From contig NZ_VJNB01000001.1 in assembly GCF_007556595.1 (NCBI RefSeq), positions 186,001-250,000 on the forward strand: a DNA stretch of 64,000 bases. Direction: 5' to 3'. Each line of letters opens with the position of its first letter. Position 1 is the first letter of the stretch. Shown one piece after another: positions 34,910 to 43,263 of this stretch. Position numbers and translations under genes: made by a program. Below the pieces are notes generated by a model that saw only the letters and a list, made by a program, of their open reading frames with translations, was not told where the DNA came from and did no database searches. Source of the stretch: Tepidimonas alkaliphilus. GTDB lineage: Bacteria > Pseudomonadota > Gammaproteobacteria > Burkholderiales > Burkholderiaceae_C.

Positions 34910-36051
34910 ATGTGATCCAACCCGATTCGGCAACCGTTTCATCCCCCGGCCTGACCTCGGAGACTCCACGCTATCCCTTTGCGGCGCTGGTGGGTGTTCC
35001 GGATGTGCAGTTGGCGCTGCTGCTGGTGGCCATCGACCCCACAATCGGCGGCGTGCTGATCCGCGGCCCGCGCGGCACGGCCAAATCGACGGCGGCGCGC
35101 GCGTTGGCCGACTTGCTGCCCGGCGCCCCGTTCGTGCAGTTGCCGCTGGGGGCCACGCTGGAGCAGCTTGTCGGCACCTTGGAGCTGCAAGACGCGCTGC
35201 GCGACGGGCGCATCGCGTGGCGGCCCGGGCTGCTGGCGCGCGCGCACGGCGGCGTGCTCTATGTGGATGAGGTCAACCTGCTGCCCGATGCGCTGGCCGA
35301 TGTGCTGCTGGACGCTGCGGCCAGCGGGGTGCACACGGTGGAGCGCGACGGCATCTCGCAGCGCCATGCCGCGCGCTTTGCGTTGATCGGCACGATGAAC
35401 CCGGAGGAAGGCGAACTGCGCCCGCAGCTGCTGGATCGCTTTGGCCTGTGCGTGGAGCTGAGCAACCCGAGCACGGCGGCGGCGCGCGCCGCCATCGTGC
35501 GCGCGCGGCTGGCCTTCGAGGCCGACCCGGCGGCCTTCGTCGCGGTCCACCACCTCCAGCAACAGGCGCTGCGGCAACGTTTGCAGCGCGCGCGGCAGGC
35601 GCTGGGGGCGCTCATCTGGTCGGACGAAATCGTCGCGCAAGCCTGCGCGCTGGCGCTGCAAGGCGGCGCGGATGGTCTGCGCGGCGATTTGACGCTGCTG
35701 AAGGCGGCGCGCGCGCATGCAGCCTGGCAAGGCAAGACTGCCATCGAATTCGCCGATCTGCAGGCCGTGGCCCCGTGGGCGCTGGCGCATCGGCGTGGCG
35801 GCGTGGCGCAAGCCGGCGCTCAGGATGCGGCCAGCGCGATCACGCCTCCCTGGCAGTCGGCGCCACCGCAGCGCACGTCTGCCGCGCTGCCGGATGGCGC
35901 TGCGCCGCAGGCCAGCAAGCCGCAGGGTCCGTTATCCTCGCACGCCGAGGCAGCAGGCGAGGCCGACTGGGGCGCGTTACCACCGCAGCCGGTGGGCGTC
36001 GCGCCGCCGCTGGCCCAAGTGCCCGGGGGCTGGCCTACCCCAAAGCCCTGA
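34906..36051 (+). CDS. ChlI/BchI-like AAA+ ATPase, probable cobaltochelatase subunit
   Basis: This 381-residue protein is a Mg-chelatase subunit I-type AAA+ ATPase. Walker A is GPRGTAKST (residues 54-62), Walker B is GGVLYVDEVNLL (Asp121, Glu122), with the sensor region FALIGTMNPEEGELRPQLLDRFGL. It overlaps cobN by ATGA. No chlorophyll genes are present, so the likely role is powering cobalt insertion by CobN, the job CobS does in Pseudomonas denitrificans. CobS is a different AAA+ branch. A Pro/Ala-rich tail of about 90 residues follows residue 290. The role is inferred from position and family. Confidence 0.85.
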   Translation: MNVIQPDSATVSSPGLTSETPRYPFAALVGVPDVQLALLLVAIDPTIGGVLIRGPRGTAKSTAARALADLLPGAPFVQLPLGATLEQLVGTLELQDALRDGRIAWRPGLLARAHGGVLYVDEVNLLPDALADVLLDAAASGVHTVERDGISQRHAARFALIGTMNPEEGELRPQLLDRFGLCVELSNPSTAAARAAIVRARLAFEADPAAFVAVHHLQQQALRQRLQRARQALGALIWSDEIVAQACALALQGGADGLRGDLTLLKAARAHAAWQGKTAIEFADLQAVAPWALAHRRGGVAQAGAQDAASAITPPWQSAPPQRTSAALPDGAAPQASKPQGPLSSHAEAAGEADWGALPPQPVGVAPPLAQVPGGWPTPKP

Positions 36052-36062
36052 GCCCCACCGGC

Positions 36063-36713
36063 GTGCGCAGACCGCACGCTGAGCTGGGGCTGTTGTTGAC
36101 TGACGATGCCGCTGCGTCCGCCTGGCGCGACGGTGCGACGCGGGTGAGGTTGGATTGGCCCGCCACCCTGGCGCGCAAAGGGCCCCGTTCGCTGCGGCCT
36201 GCCGACTTGGTATGGCGCGCCGTGGCGCCCGAGCCAGCGTGCCTGCACGTCGTCGTGCTGGATGCCTCCGGGTCGATGCTGCGCCGCGGGCGTCTGGCGC
36301 GCGCCAAGGCGGTGGCGCTGGCGCTGCTGCAGCGCGCCGCGCGCTGCGGCCATCATGTGGCGCTGCTGCTGGCCAGCGGGCAGGGCGCGCAGGTGCTGCA
36401 GCCGCCTGCGCCGGCGCGGCGCGCCTTGGGGGTGACCGTGCGCGCGGTAGGAGGAGGCGGCGGCACGCCGCTGGCGGCGGCTCTGCAGCGCGCCGAGACG
36501 CTGGCGAAAGGGTGGGCGCGGCGTGTCGGCGGGCGCGCGCAGCGGGTGCTGTGGCTGCTCACCGACGGGCGGGTGCGGCAGGCGCCGCCGCGCCCGGCTT
36601 TGGAGGTCTGCGTGGTGGTGGACGCCGACGACGATCGGCCCCCGCTCGGCCAGGCTCGCCAGTGGGCGCAGCGTTGGCAAGCCCATCACGTGGCGTTGAA
36701 CGATTGGAACTGA
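36063..36713 (+). CDS. VWA-domain protein, probable ChlD-like partner of the cobaltochelatase
   Basis: The 216-residue protein is a von Willebrand A domain of the BchD/ChlD C-terminal type. The MIDAS metal site is VVVLDASGSM (Asp67, Ser69, Ser71), followed by LARAKAVALALLQRAARCG, the Thr region GGGGGTPLAAALQRAE and LLTDGRV. It lacks the N-terminal AAA+ and acidic-linker regions of full ChlD. The GTG at 36063 lies 11 bases after the ChlI-like stop; there is no clear ribosome site and the frame is open upstream, so the start is uncertain. By analogy with Mg-chelatase it should bridge the ATPase and CobN. Confidence 0.78.
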   Translation: MRRPHAELGLLLTDDAAASAWRDGATRVRLDWPATLARKGPRSLRPADLVWRAVAPEPACLHVVVLDASGSMLRRGRLARAKAVALALLQRAARCGHHVALLLASGQGAQVLQPPAPARRALGVTVRAVGGGGGTPLAAALQRAETLAKGWARRVGGRAQRVLWLLTDGRVRQAPPRPALEVCVVVDADDDRPPLGQARQWAQRWQAHHVALNDWN

Positions 36714-36721
36714 AGCTTGCC

Positions 36722-37438
36722 ATGTCTGCGCTCTCATCCCATGCGCAACCCGAGGTTGCCGAACACGCCTTTGACCCCGCTTCGCGCGCGGCGGTCTATC
36801 GCGCCATGGAATTGCGGCGCGACATGCGCCACTTTGCGGGCGGTCGCGTGGAGCCCGACGTGCTGGTGCGGCTGCTGCGCGCGGCGCACTGGGCGCCCAG
36901 CGTCGGCTTCATGCAGCCGTGGCGCTGGATCCGCATCACGCAACCGGAGCTACGTCAACGCTTGCACGCGCTCGTGCAGCAGGAGCGGATGCGCACGGCC
37001 GAGGCGCTTGGTGAGCGCGGCGCGGCGTTTGCGCGCCTGAAGGTGGAAGGCATTCTGGAAGCCGCCGAGCTTTGGGCCGTGGTGCTGATGCCTGAACGTG
37101 AGCGGCATGTCTTTGGCCGGCGCACCTTGCCGGAGATGGACGTGGCCTCCGTGGCTTGCGCCATCCAAAATCTATGGCTTGCTGCGCGTGCCGAGGGGCT
37201 GGGCATGGGCTGGGTGTCGATCTTCGACCCGCAGCAGGTGGCCGATTGGCTGGGCTGTCCGCCAGGGTCGCGTCCGCTGGCGCTGCTGTGCTTAGGCCCG
37301 GTGCACTCGTTCTATGATGAGCCGATGTTGCAGCGCGAGCGCTGGGCTAAGCGCCTGCCGCTGCGCGAGGTAGTGTTTGAAAACCGCTGGGGGCAGCCCA
37401 GCGCGTTGCCGCTGCGCGACGATGCGCCTGCTGCGTAA
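36722..37438 (+). CDS. bluB: 5,6-dimethylbenzimidazole synthase
   Basis: BluB cannibalises reduced FMN with O2 to make 5,6-dimethylbenzimidazole, the lower ligand of B12. The 238-residue nitroreductase-fold protein has the BluB segments AVYRAMELRRDMRHF, LLRAAHWAPSVGFMQPWRW, KVEGILEAAELWAVVLMP, LPEMDVASVACAIQNLWLAAR and LGMGWVSIFDP. It follows the VWA gene by 8 bases. Its presence means the organism should make true cobalamin, not a pseudo-form. Confidence 0.95.
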   Translation: MSALSSHAQPEVAEHAFDPASRAAVYRAMELRRDMRHFAGGRVEPDVLVRLLRAAHWAPSVGFMQPWRWIRITQPELRQRLHALVQQERMRTAEALGERGAAFARLKVEGILEAAELWAVVLMPERERHVFGRRTLPEMDVASVACAIQNLWLAARAEGLGMGWVSIFDPQQVADWLGCPPGSRPLALLCLGPVHSFYDEPMLQRERWAKRLPLREVVFENRWGQPSALPLRDDAPAA

Positions 37439-37528
37439 GGGCGACACGGCCTAGCGGTTCAGGATCGCCGCTGCTTGGAACGCATGGGATCGGCGGCGTT
37501 GGGGGTTGGCATGAAGGAGTTCAACAGC

Positions 37529-38560
37529 ATGAGCGAAGCTTGCCGGGCTGCGGCCAAGGTGGCTGGCGAATCGACTTGCAGCGCTGCACCGGCGGTTCTG
37601 CCGCCAGCTGCTCAGCGCTGGACACCGCAGGCTGTGCTGGCGTTGCTGGAGCAGCCACTGCCGGAACTTTTGTTTCAGGCGCAGCAGGTGCATCGCCAGC
37701 ACCACGATCCCACCGAGATGGAGCTGGCCACGCTGCTGTCGGTCAAGACCGGCGGCTGCCCGGAAGACTGCGCCTACTGCCCGCAGTCGGTGCACCACGA
37801 CACCGGGGTCAAGGCCACCAAGCTGATGACGCCGCAGGAGGTGCGCGCCGCAGCGCGCGCCGCGCGTCAAGCCGGGGCGCAGCGCTTTTGCATGGGCGCC
37901 GCGTGGCGCGCGCCGACCGACCGCGACCTCGACAAGGTCGCCGAGCTGGTGCGCGTCGTGAAAGAGGAGGGCCTGGAGGCCTGCTGTACGCTGGGCATGC
38001 TGAGCGCCGGGCAGGCGCAGCGGCTGCGGCACGCCGGCCTGGATTACTACAACCACAATCTCGACACGGCGCCGGATTTTTACGGCGCCATCATCCACAC
38101 GCGCGACTACGAGGATCGGCTGCGCACGCTGGAGCACGTGCGCGCGGCCGGTATCCGCGTCTGCTGCGGCGGCATCGTCGGCATGGGCGAATCGCGCCTG
38201 CAGCGCGCGGGGCTCATCGCGCAGCTGGCCAACCTCGACCCTTATCCGGAATCGGTGCCGATCAACCACTTGGTCAAGGTGGCGGGCACGCCGTTGGCCG
38301 ACCAGCCAGATCTCGATCCCCTGGAAATCGTGCGCACGATCGCCGCGGCCCGCATCGCCATGCCGCGGGCCAAGGTGCGGCTGTCGGCAGGCCGGCGCGA
38401 CATGGACGAATCGACCCAGGTGCTGTGCTTCCTGGCCGGCGCCAATTCGATCTTCTACGGCGACAGGCTGCTGGTCACCGGCAACCCCGACGTGGAGGCC
38501 GACCGTGCCTTGCTGGCGCGATTGGGCTTGCGCACGCGTTCGGTGCCGGTTGAGGGGTGA
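37529..38560 (+). CDS. bioB: Biotin synthase
   Basis: BioB is a radical-SAM enzyme that inserts sulfur into dethiobiotin. The 343-residue protein has the cluster motif [58 protein letters not shown] and [11 protein letters not shown] (the Arg near the [2Fe-2S] cluster). The ATG at 37529 has AAGGAG at 37514-37519, better placed than for the upstream ATG at 37511. It sits between bluB and cbiB in the B12 locus although it has no part in B12 synthesis; no other bio genes are nearby. Confidence 0.95.
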   Translation: MSEACRAAAKVAGESTCSAAPAVLPPAAQRWTPQAVLALLEQPLPELLFQAQQVHRQHHDPTEMELATLLSVKTGGCPEDCAYCPQSVHHDTGVKATKLMTPQEVRAAARAARQAGAQRFCMGAAWRAPTDRDLDKVAELVRVVKEEGLEACCTLGMLSAGQAQRLRHAGLDYYNHNLDTAPDFYGAIIHTRDYEDRLRTLEHVRAAGIRVCCGGIVGMGESRLQRAGLIAQLANLDPYPESVPINHLVKVAGTPLADQPDLDPLEIVRTIAAARIAMPRAKVRLSAGRRDMDESTQVLCFLAGANSIFYGDRLLVTGNPDVEADRALLARLGLRTRSVPVEG

Positions 38561-38575
38561 GGGACGGCTCAGGCG

Positions 38576-39559
38576 ATGGAGCAGGCAGCGCTCGCATGGC
38601 CGCCGGCGGGCGCGCTGGCGTTGGCGGTTGCGGTCGCCCTGGCGTGGGACGCTCGCTTCGGCGAGCCGCCGGCGCGGCTGCACCCGGTGGTTGCCATGGG
38701 CTGGGTGCTGGCGGCGCTGGGGCGAGGCGTGGCCCCGCTGGCCGCAGCGGCGGCGCGCCCCGAGCGCAGCTTCGCCACCGGGGCGCTGGCATGGACGCTC
38801 GGGGCCGCTGGGGTGGCGGCGCTGGCGTGGGCGGTGCAGGCGCTGCTGAGCGGCCTGCCGTGGTGGGCGCAGGGGCTGGCGCTGGGCGTGCTGCTCAAGC
38901 CGCTGCTGGCCTGGCGGATGCTGCGCGACGAGGTGGCCGCGGTCGAGGCGGCGCTCAAGCAAGGGCTTGAGGCCGGGCGTGCCCAAGTGGCGCGGCTGGT
39001 CAGCCGCGACGTGCAGGCGCTGGACGAGGCCGGCGTGCGGCAGGCGGCGCTGTCCACCCTGGCGGAAAACCTCAACGACTCGGTGGTGGCGCCGCTGTTC
39101 TGGTTTGCGCTGGCGGGCCTGCCGGGGGCGGCGCTGTACCGCTGGGCCAACACCGCCGATGCGATGTGGGGCTACCGCGGCGTGCGCGGCGGGCGCGACT
39201 GGACCTGGGCCGGGCGCTGGGCCGCGCGCGCCGACGATGCACTCTCATGGCTGCCGGCGCGGCTGAGCGCTCTCCTGCTGCTGGCCGCCTCGGGCCGCGG
39301 CGTGGCGTGGCGCGCGCTGCGCGCGCAGGCGCGGCGCACGCCGTCGCCCAACGGCGGTTGGCCGATGGGGGCGCTGGCGCTGCGGCTCGGGGTGCGGCTC
39401 GTCAAGCCCGGCGTGTATGCGCTCCACGAAGACGGGCGGTTGCCGCAGCCTGCGGACACCGCGCGGGCTCTTGCGTGGTGCGGGCGTGCGGTCGTGGGGT
39501 GGGGTGCGCTGCTGGTGGCCGGGATGGCGGCGCTGGAGGTTGTCGGGAGGCCGTCATGA
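38576..39559 (+). CDS. cbiB: Adenosylcobinamide-phosphate synthase (CbiB; CobD in P. denitrificans)
   Basis: CbiB is an inner-membrane enzyme that attaches (R)-1-amino-2-propanol O-2-phosphate to adenosylcobyric acid. The 327-residue protein has several membrane helices and the family motifs LAWDARFGEPPARLHPVVAMG, LVSRDVQALDEAGVRQAALSTLAENLNDSVVAPLFWF, ALYRWANTADAMWGYR and the C-terminal SPNGGWPMGALALRLGV. It overlaps the aminotransferase-type gene by ATGA; the two supply and use the same aminopropanol-phosphate arm. Confidence 0.95.
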   Translation: MEQAALAWPPAGALALAVAVALAWDARFGEPPARLHPVVAMGWVLAALGRGVAPLAAAAARPERSFATGALAWTLGAAGVAALAWAVQALLSGLPWWAQGLALGVLLKPLLAWRMLRDEVAAVEAALKQGLEAGRAQVARLVSRDVQALDEAGVRQAALSTLAENLNDSVVAPLFWFALAGLPGAALYRWANTADAMWGYRGVRGGRDWTWAGRWAARADDALSWLPARLSALLLLAASGRGVAWRALRAQARRTPSPNGGWPMGALALRLGVRLVKPGVYALHEDGRLPQPADTARALAWCGRAVVGWGALLVAGMAALEVVGRPS

Positions 39560-40674
39560 AGGAGGAGCGGCTGGATCACCCCGCTGTCGAGGCCGGCGGG
39601 CCAGGGCCCCAGGCCGGGCACGGGTCGCGCGCGGCGTCGAAGCGGACGTCTGCCGCGCTGCCGCCGCGCACCCACGGCGGCCCCGACGCCGACGGTGTGC
39701 CGCCGTGGGACTTCTCCACCAACGCCAACGCCTGCGGGCCGTGCCCGCACGCCTGGGCGCGCGTGCAGGCGGCGGTGCGGCGTCACTATCCCGACCCGAC
39801 CTATGCGGACCTGCGCCGGCGGCTGGCGGACTGGCATGGCGTGGCGCCGCAGCGGGTGCTGCTGGCCGCCAGCGGCAGCGAGTGGATCCTGCGCTTTGCC
39901 GCCTGGTGCGCGCGGCGGGGTCTGACGCGCCTCTGGTGGCCGATGCCGGGCTACGGCGACTACGCGCACGCGGCCCACCTCTGGGGTCTGGCGCGCGCAT
40001 CCGGCCCGGCGCAGGCGCGCGCCGGCTGGCTGTGCGACCCGGGCAGCCCGCTCGGCCAGCCGGAGGAGGCCGCCGCGGCCGAGGCGCTGCTGGCCGCCGG
40101 GGCGCAGGTGACGCTGGATCTGGCCTACGCGCCGCTGCGGCTGCAGGGCGAGGCGGCGCTGACCGAGCGGCAGCGCGCGCGCTGCTGGCAGCTGCACAGC
40201 CCCAACAAGGCCCTGGGCCTGACCGGCGTGCGCGCGGCCTACGTGCTCGCGCCGGAAGATGCCGAACCCGGCCAGCTTGCCGAGCTGCAGGCGCTGGCGC
40301 CGTCGTGGCCGGTCGGGGCCGACGGCGTGGCGTTGCTGGCCGCGTGGATCGAGCCCGCGACGCAGCGCTGGCTGCAGGCCACGCACGCCACGCTCGCGCA
40401 GTGGAAGGCGGCGCTCGTGCAGACGCTCGAGGCGCGCGGCTGGGACGTCACCGCCAGCGTCACGCCGTTCGTCTGTGCCCGCCCGCCGCAGCCGCTGGAG
40501 GCGGCGGCGCTGCGCGCGCGCGGCGTCAAGCTGCGCGATGCGGCGTCGTTCGGCCTGCCGGGTTGGTGGCGCCTGTCGGCGCAGCCGCCGCAGGCGCTGC
40601 AGGCGCTGGCCGACGCGCTGGACGCGCCCGCGGCGACCGCCCCCGCGACCAGCCGGCGGAGGCCGCCGCGATGA
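39556..40674 (+). CDS. cobD: L-threonine-O-3-phosphate decarboxylase-like PLP enzyme (CobD/CobC type)
   Basis: The Salmonella CobD enzyme (CobC in Pseudomonas denitrificans) makes (R)-1-amino-2-propanol phosphate from threonine phosphate. The 372-residue fold-type I protein shows WDFSTNANACGPCPHAW, YPDPTYADLRRRLADWHG, LAASGSEWILRFAAW, the MPGYGDYAHAA loop and the PLP-lysine region LHSPNKALGLTGVRAAYVL. A low-complexity N-terminal extension of about 45 residues precedes the domain and contains a stretch also seen in the ChlI-like tail. It is coupled to cbiB and cobQ by ATGA overlaps. No threonine kinase gene is seen. Confidence 0.88.
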   Translation: MKEERLDHPAVEAGGPGPQAGHGSRAASKRTSAALPPRTHGGPDADGVPPWDFSTNANACGPCPHAWARVQAAVRRHYPDPTYADLRRRLADWHGVAPQRVLLAASGSEWILRFAAWCARRGLTRLWWPMPGYGDYAHAAHLWGLARASGPAQARAGWLCDPGSPLGQPEEAAAAEALLAAGAQVTLDLAYAPLRLQGEAALTERQRARCWQLHSPNKALGLTGVRAAYVLAPEDAEPGQLAELQALAPSWPVGADGVALLAAWIEPATQRWLQATHATLAQWKAALVQTLEARGWDVTASVTPFVCARPPQPLEAAALRARGVKLRDAASFGLPGWWRLSAQPPQALQALADALDAPAATAPATSRRRPPR

Positions 40675-42140
40675 CCGCGCGCGGCCTGATGGTCTGGGGC
40701 GCCAGCAGCGGCGCCGGCAAGAGCTGGCTCGCCACCGCGCTGTGCCGCTGGTACGCGCGCCAGGGCCTGCGCGTGGCGCCGTTCAAGGCGCAGAACATGA
40801 GCAACAACGCCCGTGTGGTCGCCACCCCCGACGGCGCGGAAGGCGAAATCGGCGCGGCGCAGTATTTCCAGGCGCTGGCCGCCGGCGTGGAGCCCGACGT
40901 GCGCATGAACCCGCTGCTGCTCAAGCCCGAGGCCGACACGCGCAGCCAGGTGGTGCTGCTGGGCCGCGTCGATGCCGGGCTGACCGCGCTGCCGTGGCGG
41001 CAGCGCTCGGCCCGCGTCTGGCCGGTGGTGCGGCAGGCGCTGGACGAGCTGCGCGCGCAGCACGACCTGATCGTGATGGAAGGCGCCGGCTCCCCGGCGG
41101 AGATCAACCTGCAGGACACCGACATCGTCAATCTGGCGCCGGTGCGCCACGCGCAGGCGCGCGCGCTGCTGGTGGCCGACATCGACCGCGGCGGGGCGTT
41201 CGCGCACCTCTACGGCACCTGGGCGCTGCTGCCCCCTGACGTGCGTGGCGCGCTGCGCGGCTTCGTGCTGAACAAGTTCCGCGGCGACGCGGCGCTGCTG
41301 GAGCCCGCCCCGCAGCGGCTGCAGCAGCTCACCGGCGTGCCGACGCTGGCCACGCTGCCGCTGCGCTGGGGCCACGGCCTGCCGGAAGAGGACGGCGTGT
41401 TCGACGACCGCGCGACGCGGGGGGGCGGGCCGGTGCGCACCACGGTGGCCGTGGTGGCTTACCCGCGCATCAGCAATCTGGACGAATTCCAGCCGCTGAA
41501 AAACGCCGCCGGCGTGCGGCTGGTGTGGGCGCGCACGCCGGCGGATTGCGTCGGGGCGGACTGGATCATCCTGCCCGGCTCCAAGGCCACGGCGGCGGAT
41601 CTGGCGTGGCTGCGCGCGCAGGGGCTGGACGCGGCGATTGCCGCGCACGCCGCGCGCGGCGGGGCGGTGCTGGGCATCTGCGGCGGCCTGCAGATGCTGG
41701 GCGAGGCGCTGGTCGATCCACACGGGGTGGACGGCAACGCCCCGGGGCTCGGCCTGCTGCCGCTGGTGACCGTGTTCGAGCGCGACAAGACCGTGCGCCG
41801 CAGCGCCGCGACGTTCGCCGCGCTGCCGCCCGGGCCCTGGGCGGCCCTGGGCGGCGTGCGCGTGCGCGGCTACGAGATCCACCACGGCCGCACCGTGCCG
41901 CACCCGGCGCTCGTGGCGCGCGGCGAGGTGGCGCACGAGGTGCTGCCGGGGCTGGCGTGGTGCCACCCCGCCGGCCACGTGCTGGGCCTGTATCTGCACG
42001 GCCTGTTCGAGGACGAGGCGGCGCTGCGCGCGCTGCTGGGTGCGCGCGCCCGGCCGCTGGCGGACGTGTTCGACGGCCTGGCGGATCTGATGGAGGCGCA
42101 CTTCGCCCCCGGGGCGCTGGAGGCGCTGGCCGGGCCCTGA
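40671..42140 (+). CDS. cobQ: Cobyric acid synthase
   Basis: CobQ amidates the b, d, e and g carboxylates of adenosylcobyrinic acid a,c-diamide. The 489-residue protein has the synthetase half with LMVWGASSGAGKSWLATALCR, VAPFKAQNMSNNARV, MNPLLLKPEADTRSQVVLLG, IVMEGAGSPAEINL and DIDRGGAFAHLYGT. The amidotransferase half has WIILPGSKATAADLAWLR, the nucleophile region LGICGGLQMLGEAL and GYEIHHGRT. It is coupled to the preceding gene by ATGA; cobT starts 31 bases downstream. Confidence 0.96.
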   Translation: MTARGLMVWGASSGAGKSWLATALCRWYARQGLRVAPFKAQNMSNNARVVATPDGAEGEIGAAQYFQALAAGVEPDVRMNPLLLKPEADTRSQVVLLGRVDAGLTALPWRQRSARVWPVVRQALDELRAQHDLIVMEGAGSPAEINLQDTDIVNLAPVRHAQARALLVADIDRGGAFAHLYGTWALLPPDVRGALRGFVLNKFRGDAALLEPAPQRLQQLTGVPTLATLPLRWGHGLPEEDGVFDDRATRGGGPVRTTVAVVAYPRISNLDEFQPLKNAAGVRLVWARTPADCVGADWIILPGSKATAADLAWLRAQGLDAAIAAHAARGGAVLGICGGLQMLGEALVDPHGVDGNAPGLGLLPLVTVFERDKTVRRSAATFAALPPGPWAALGGVRVRGYEIHHGRTVPHPALVARGEVAHEVLPGLAWCHPAGHVLGLYLHGLFEDEAALRALLGARARPLADVFDGLADLMEAHFAPGALEALAGP

Positions 42141-42171
42141 CCCTTTCGACGCAGCGATGAGGAGCCTCCCG

Positions 42172-43242
42172 ATGACGAAGCTGAATCCCGACGACCTGCC
42201 CGCCGTGCCCGACCTGCACGACGCCGCGCTGGCCGCGCGCCTGCAGGCGCTGCTGGACGACAAGACCAAGCCGCTCGGATCGCTGGGCCGGCTGGAGGCG
42301 CTGGCGCAGCGGCTCGGCCTGATCCTCGGCACCGAGGCGCCGGCGCTGCGCGAGCCGCAGCTGGTGGTCTTCGCCGCCGACCATGGACTCGCCGCGCACG
42401 GCGTGTCGGCCTACCCGAGCGACGTCACCTGGCAGATGGTGGAAAACTTCCTGGCCGGCGGCGCGGCGGTCAGCGTGCTGGCGCGCCAGCACGCGCTGGC
42501 GCTGACGGTGGTGGACTGCGGCGTGCGCCATGCCTTTGCCCCGCGGCCCGGCCTGGTGGACGCCAAGGTGGCCTGGGGCACGGCGGACGCGCTGCAGCAG
42601 CCGGCGATGACCGACGCGCAATGCGCGCAGGCGCTGCGGCACGGCATCGACCTCGTGCGGCGGCTGCCCGGCAACGCGCTGCTGCTGGGCGAGATGGGGA
42701 TCGGCAACACCTCCGCCGCGGCGCTGCTGATGAGCCGGCTGACGGGCCTGGACATCGCCGACTGCACCGGCGCCGGCACGGGGCTGGACGCCGCCGGGGT
42801 GCAGCGCAAGATCGACGTGCTGCGCCGGGTGCTCGCGCGCCACGCGCAGGCCACCGCGCCGCTGCAGGCGCTGGCGGCGCTGGGGGGCCTGGAGATCGCC
42901 GCCATGACCGGCGCCGTGCTGCAGGCCGCCGCGGAGCGGCGCGTCATCGTGGTGGACGGCTTCATCACCACCGCCGCGGTGCTGGTGGCGGCGCGGCTGC
43001 GCCCGCACGTGCTGCAGCGCTGCGTGTTCGCGCACCGCTCCGGCGAGCGCGGCCACGCGCTGCTGCTGGCGCATCTGAAGGCCGAGCCGCTGCTGGACCT
43101 AGGCCTGCGGCTCGGCGAGGGGTCGGGTGCGGCGCTGGCCTGGCCGCTGCTGGTGTCGGCCTGCGCCATCCTGCGCGAGATGGCCAGTTTCGGCGCCGCC
43201 GGCGTGGCGCGCGCCAGCGCCCCGGCCGGCGCCGGGGCCTGA
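42172..43242 (+). CDS. cobT: Nicotinate-nucleotide-dimethylbenzimidazole phosphoribosyltransferase
   Basis: CobT (CobU in Pseudomonas denitrificans) activates 5,6-dimethylbenzimidazole to alpha-ribazole phosphate using nicotinate mononucleotide. The 356-residue protein shows DDKTKPLGSLGRLEALAQRL, VVFAADHGLAAHGVSAYPSDVT, LGEMGIGNTSAAALL with the following TGAGTGLD, and VVDGFITTAAVLVA. The ATG at 42172 has GAGGAG at 42159-42164; an ATG at 42157 is also in frame. Together with BluB it builds the lower-ligand nucleotide. Confidence 0.95.
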   Translation: MTKLNPDDLPAVPDLHDAALAARLQALLDDKTKPLGSLGRLEALAQRLGLILGTEAPALREPQLVVFAADHGLAAHGVSAYPSDVTWQMVENFLAGGAAVSVLARQHALALTVVDCGVRHAFAPRPGLVDAKVAWGTADALQQPAMTDAQCAQALRHGIDLVRRLPGNALLLGEMGIGNTSAAALLMSRLTGLDIADCTGAGTGLDAAGVQRKIDVLRRVLARHAQATAPLQALAALGGLEIAAMTGAVLQAAAERRVIVVDGFITTAAVLVAARLRPHVLQRCVFAHRSGERGHALLLAHLKAEPLLDLGLRLGEGSGAALAWPLLVSACAILREMASFGAAGVARASAPAGAGA

Positions 43243-43263
43243 GCCAGGCAAGGGATCGCCGCG

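Noticed and set aside
34906-36713. Magnesium chelatase for chlorophyll synthesis
   Set aside because: No bchH or other pigment genes are present. The genes are coupled to cobN within a B12 locus, so a cobalt role is far more likely.
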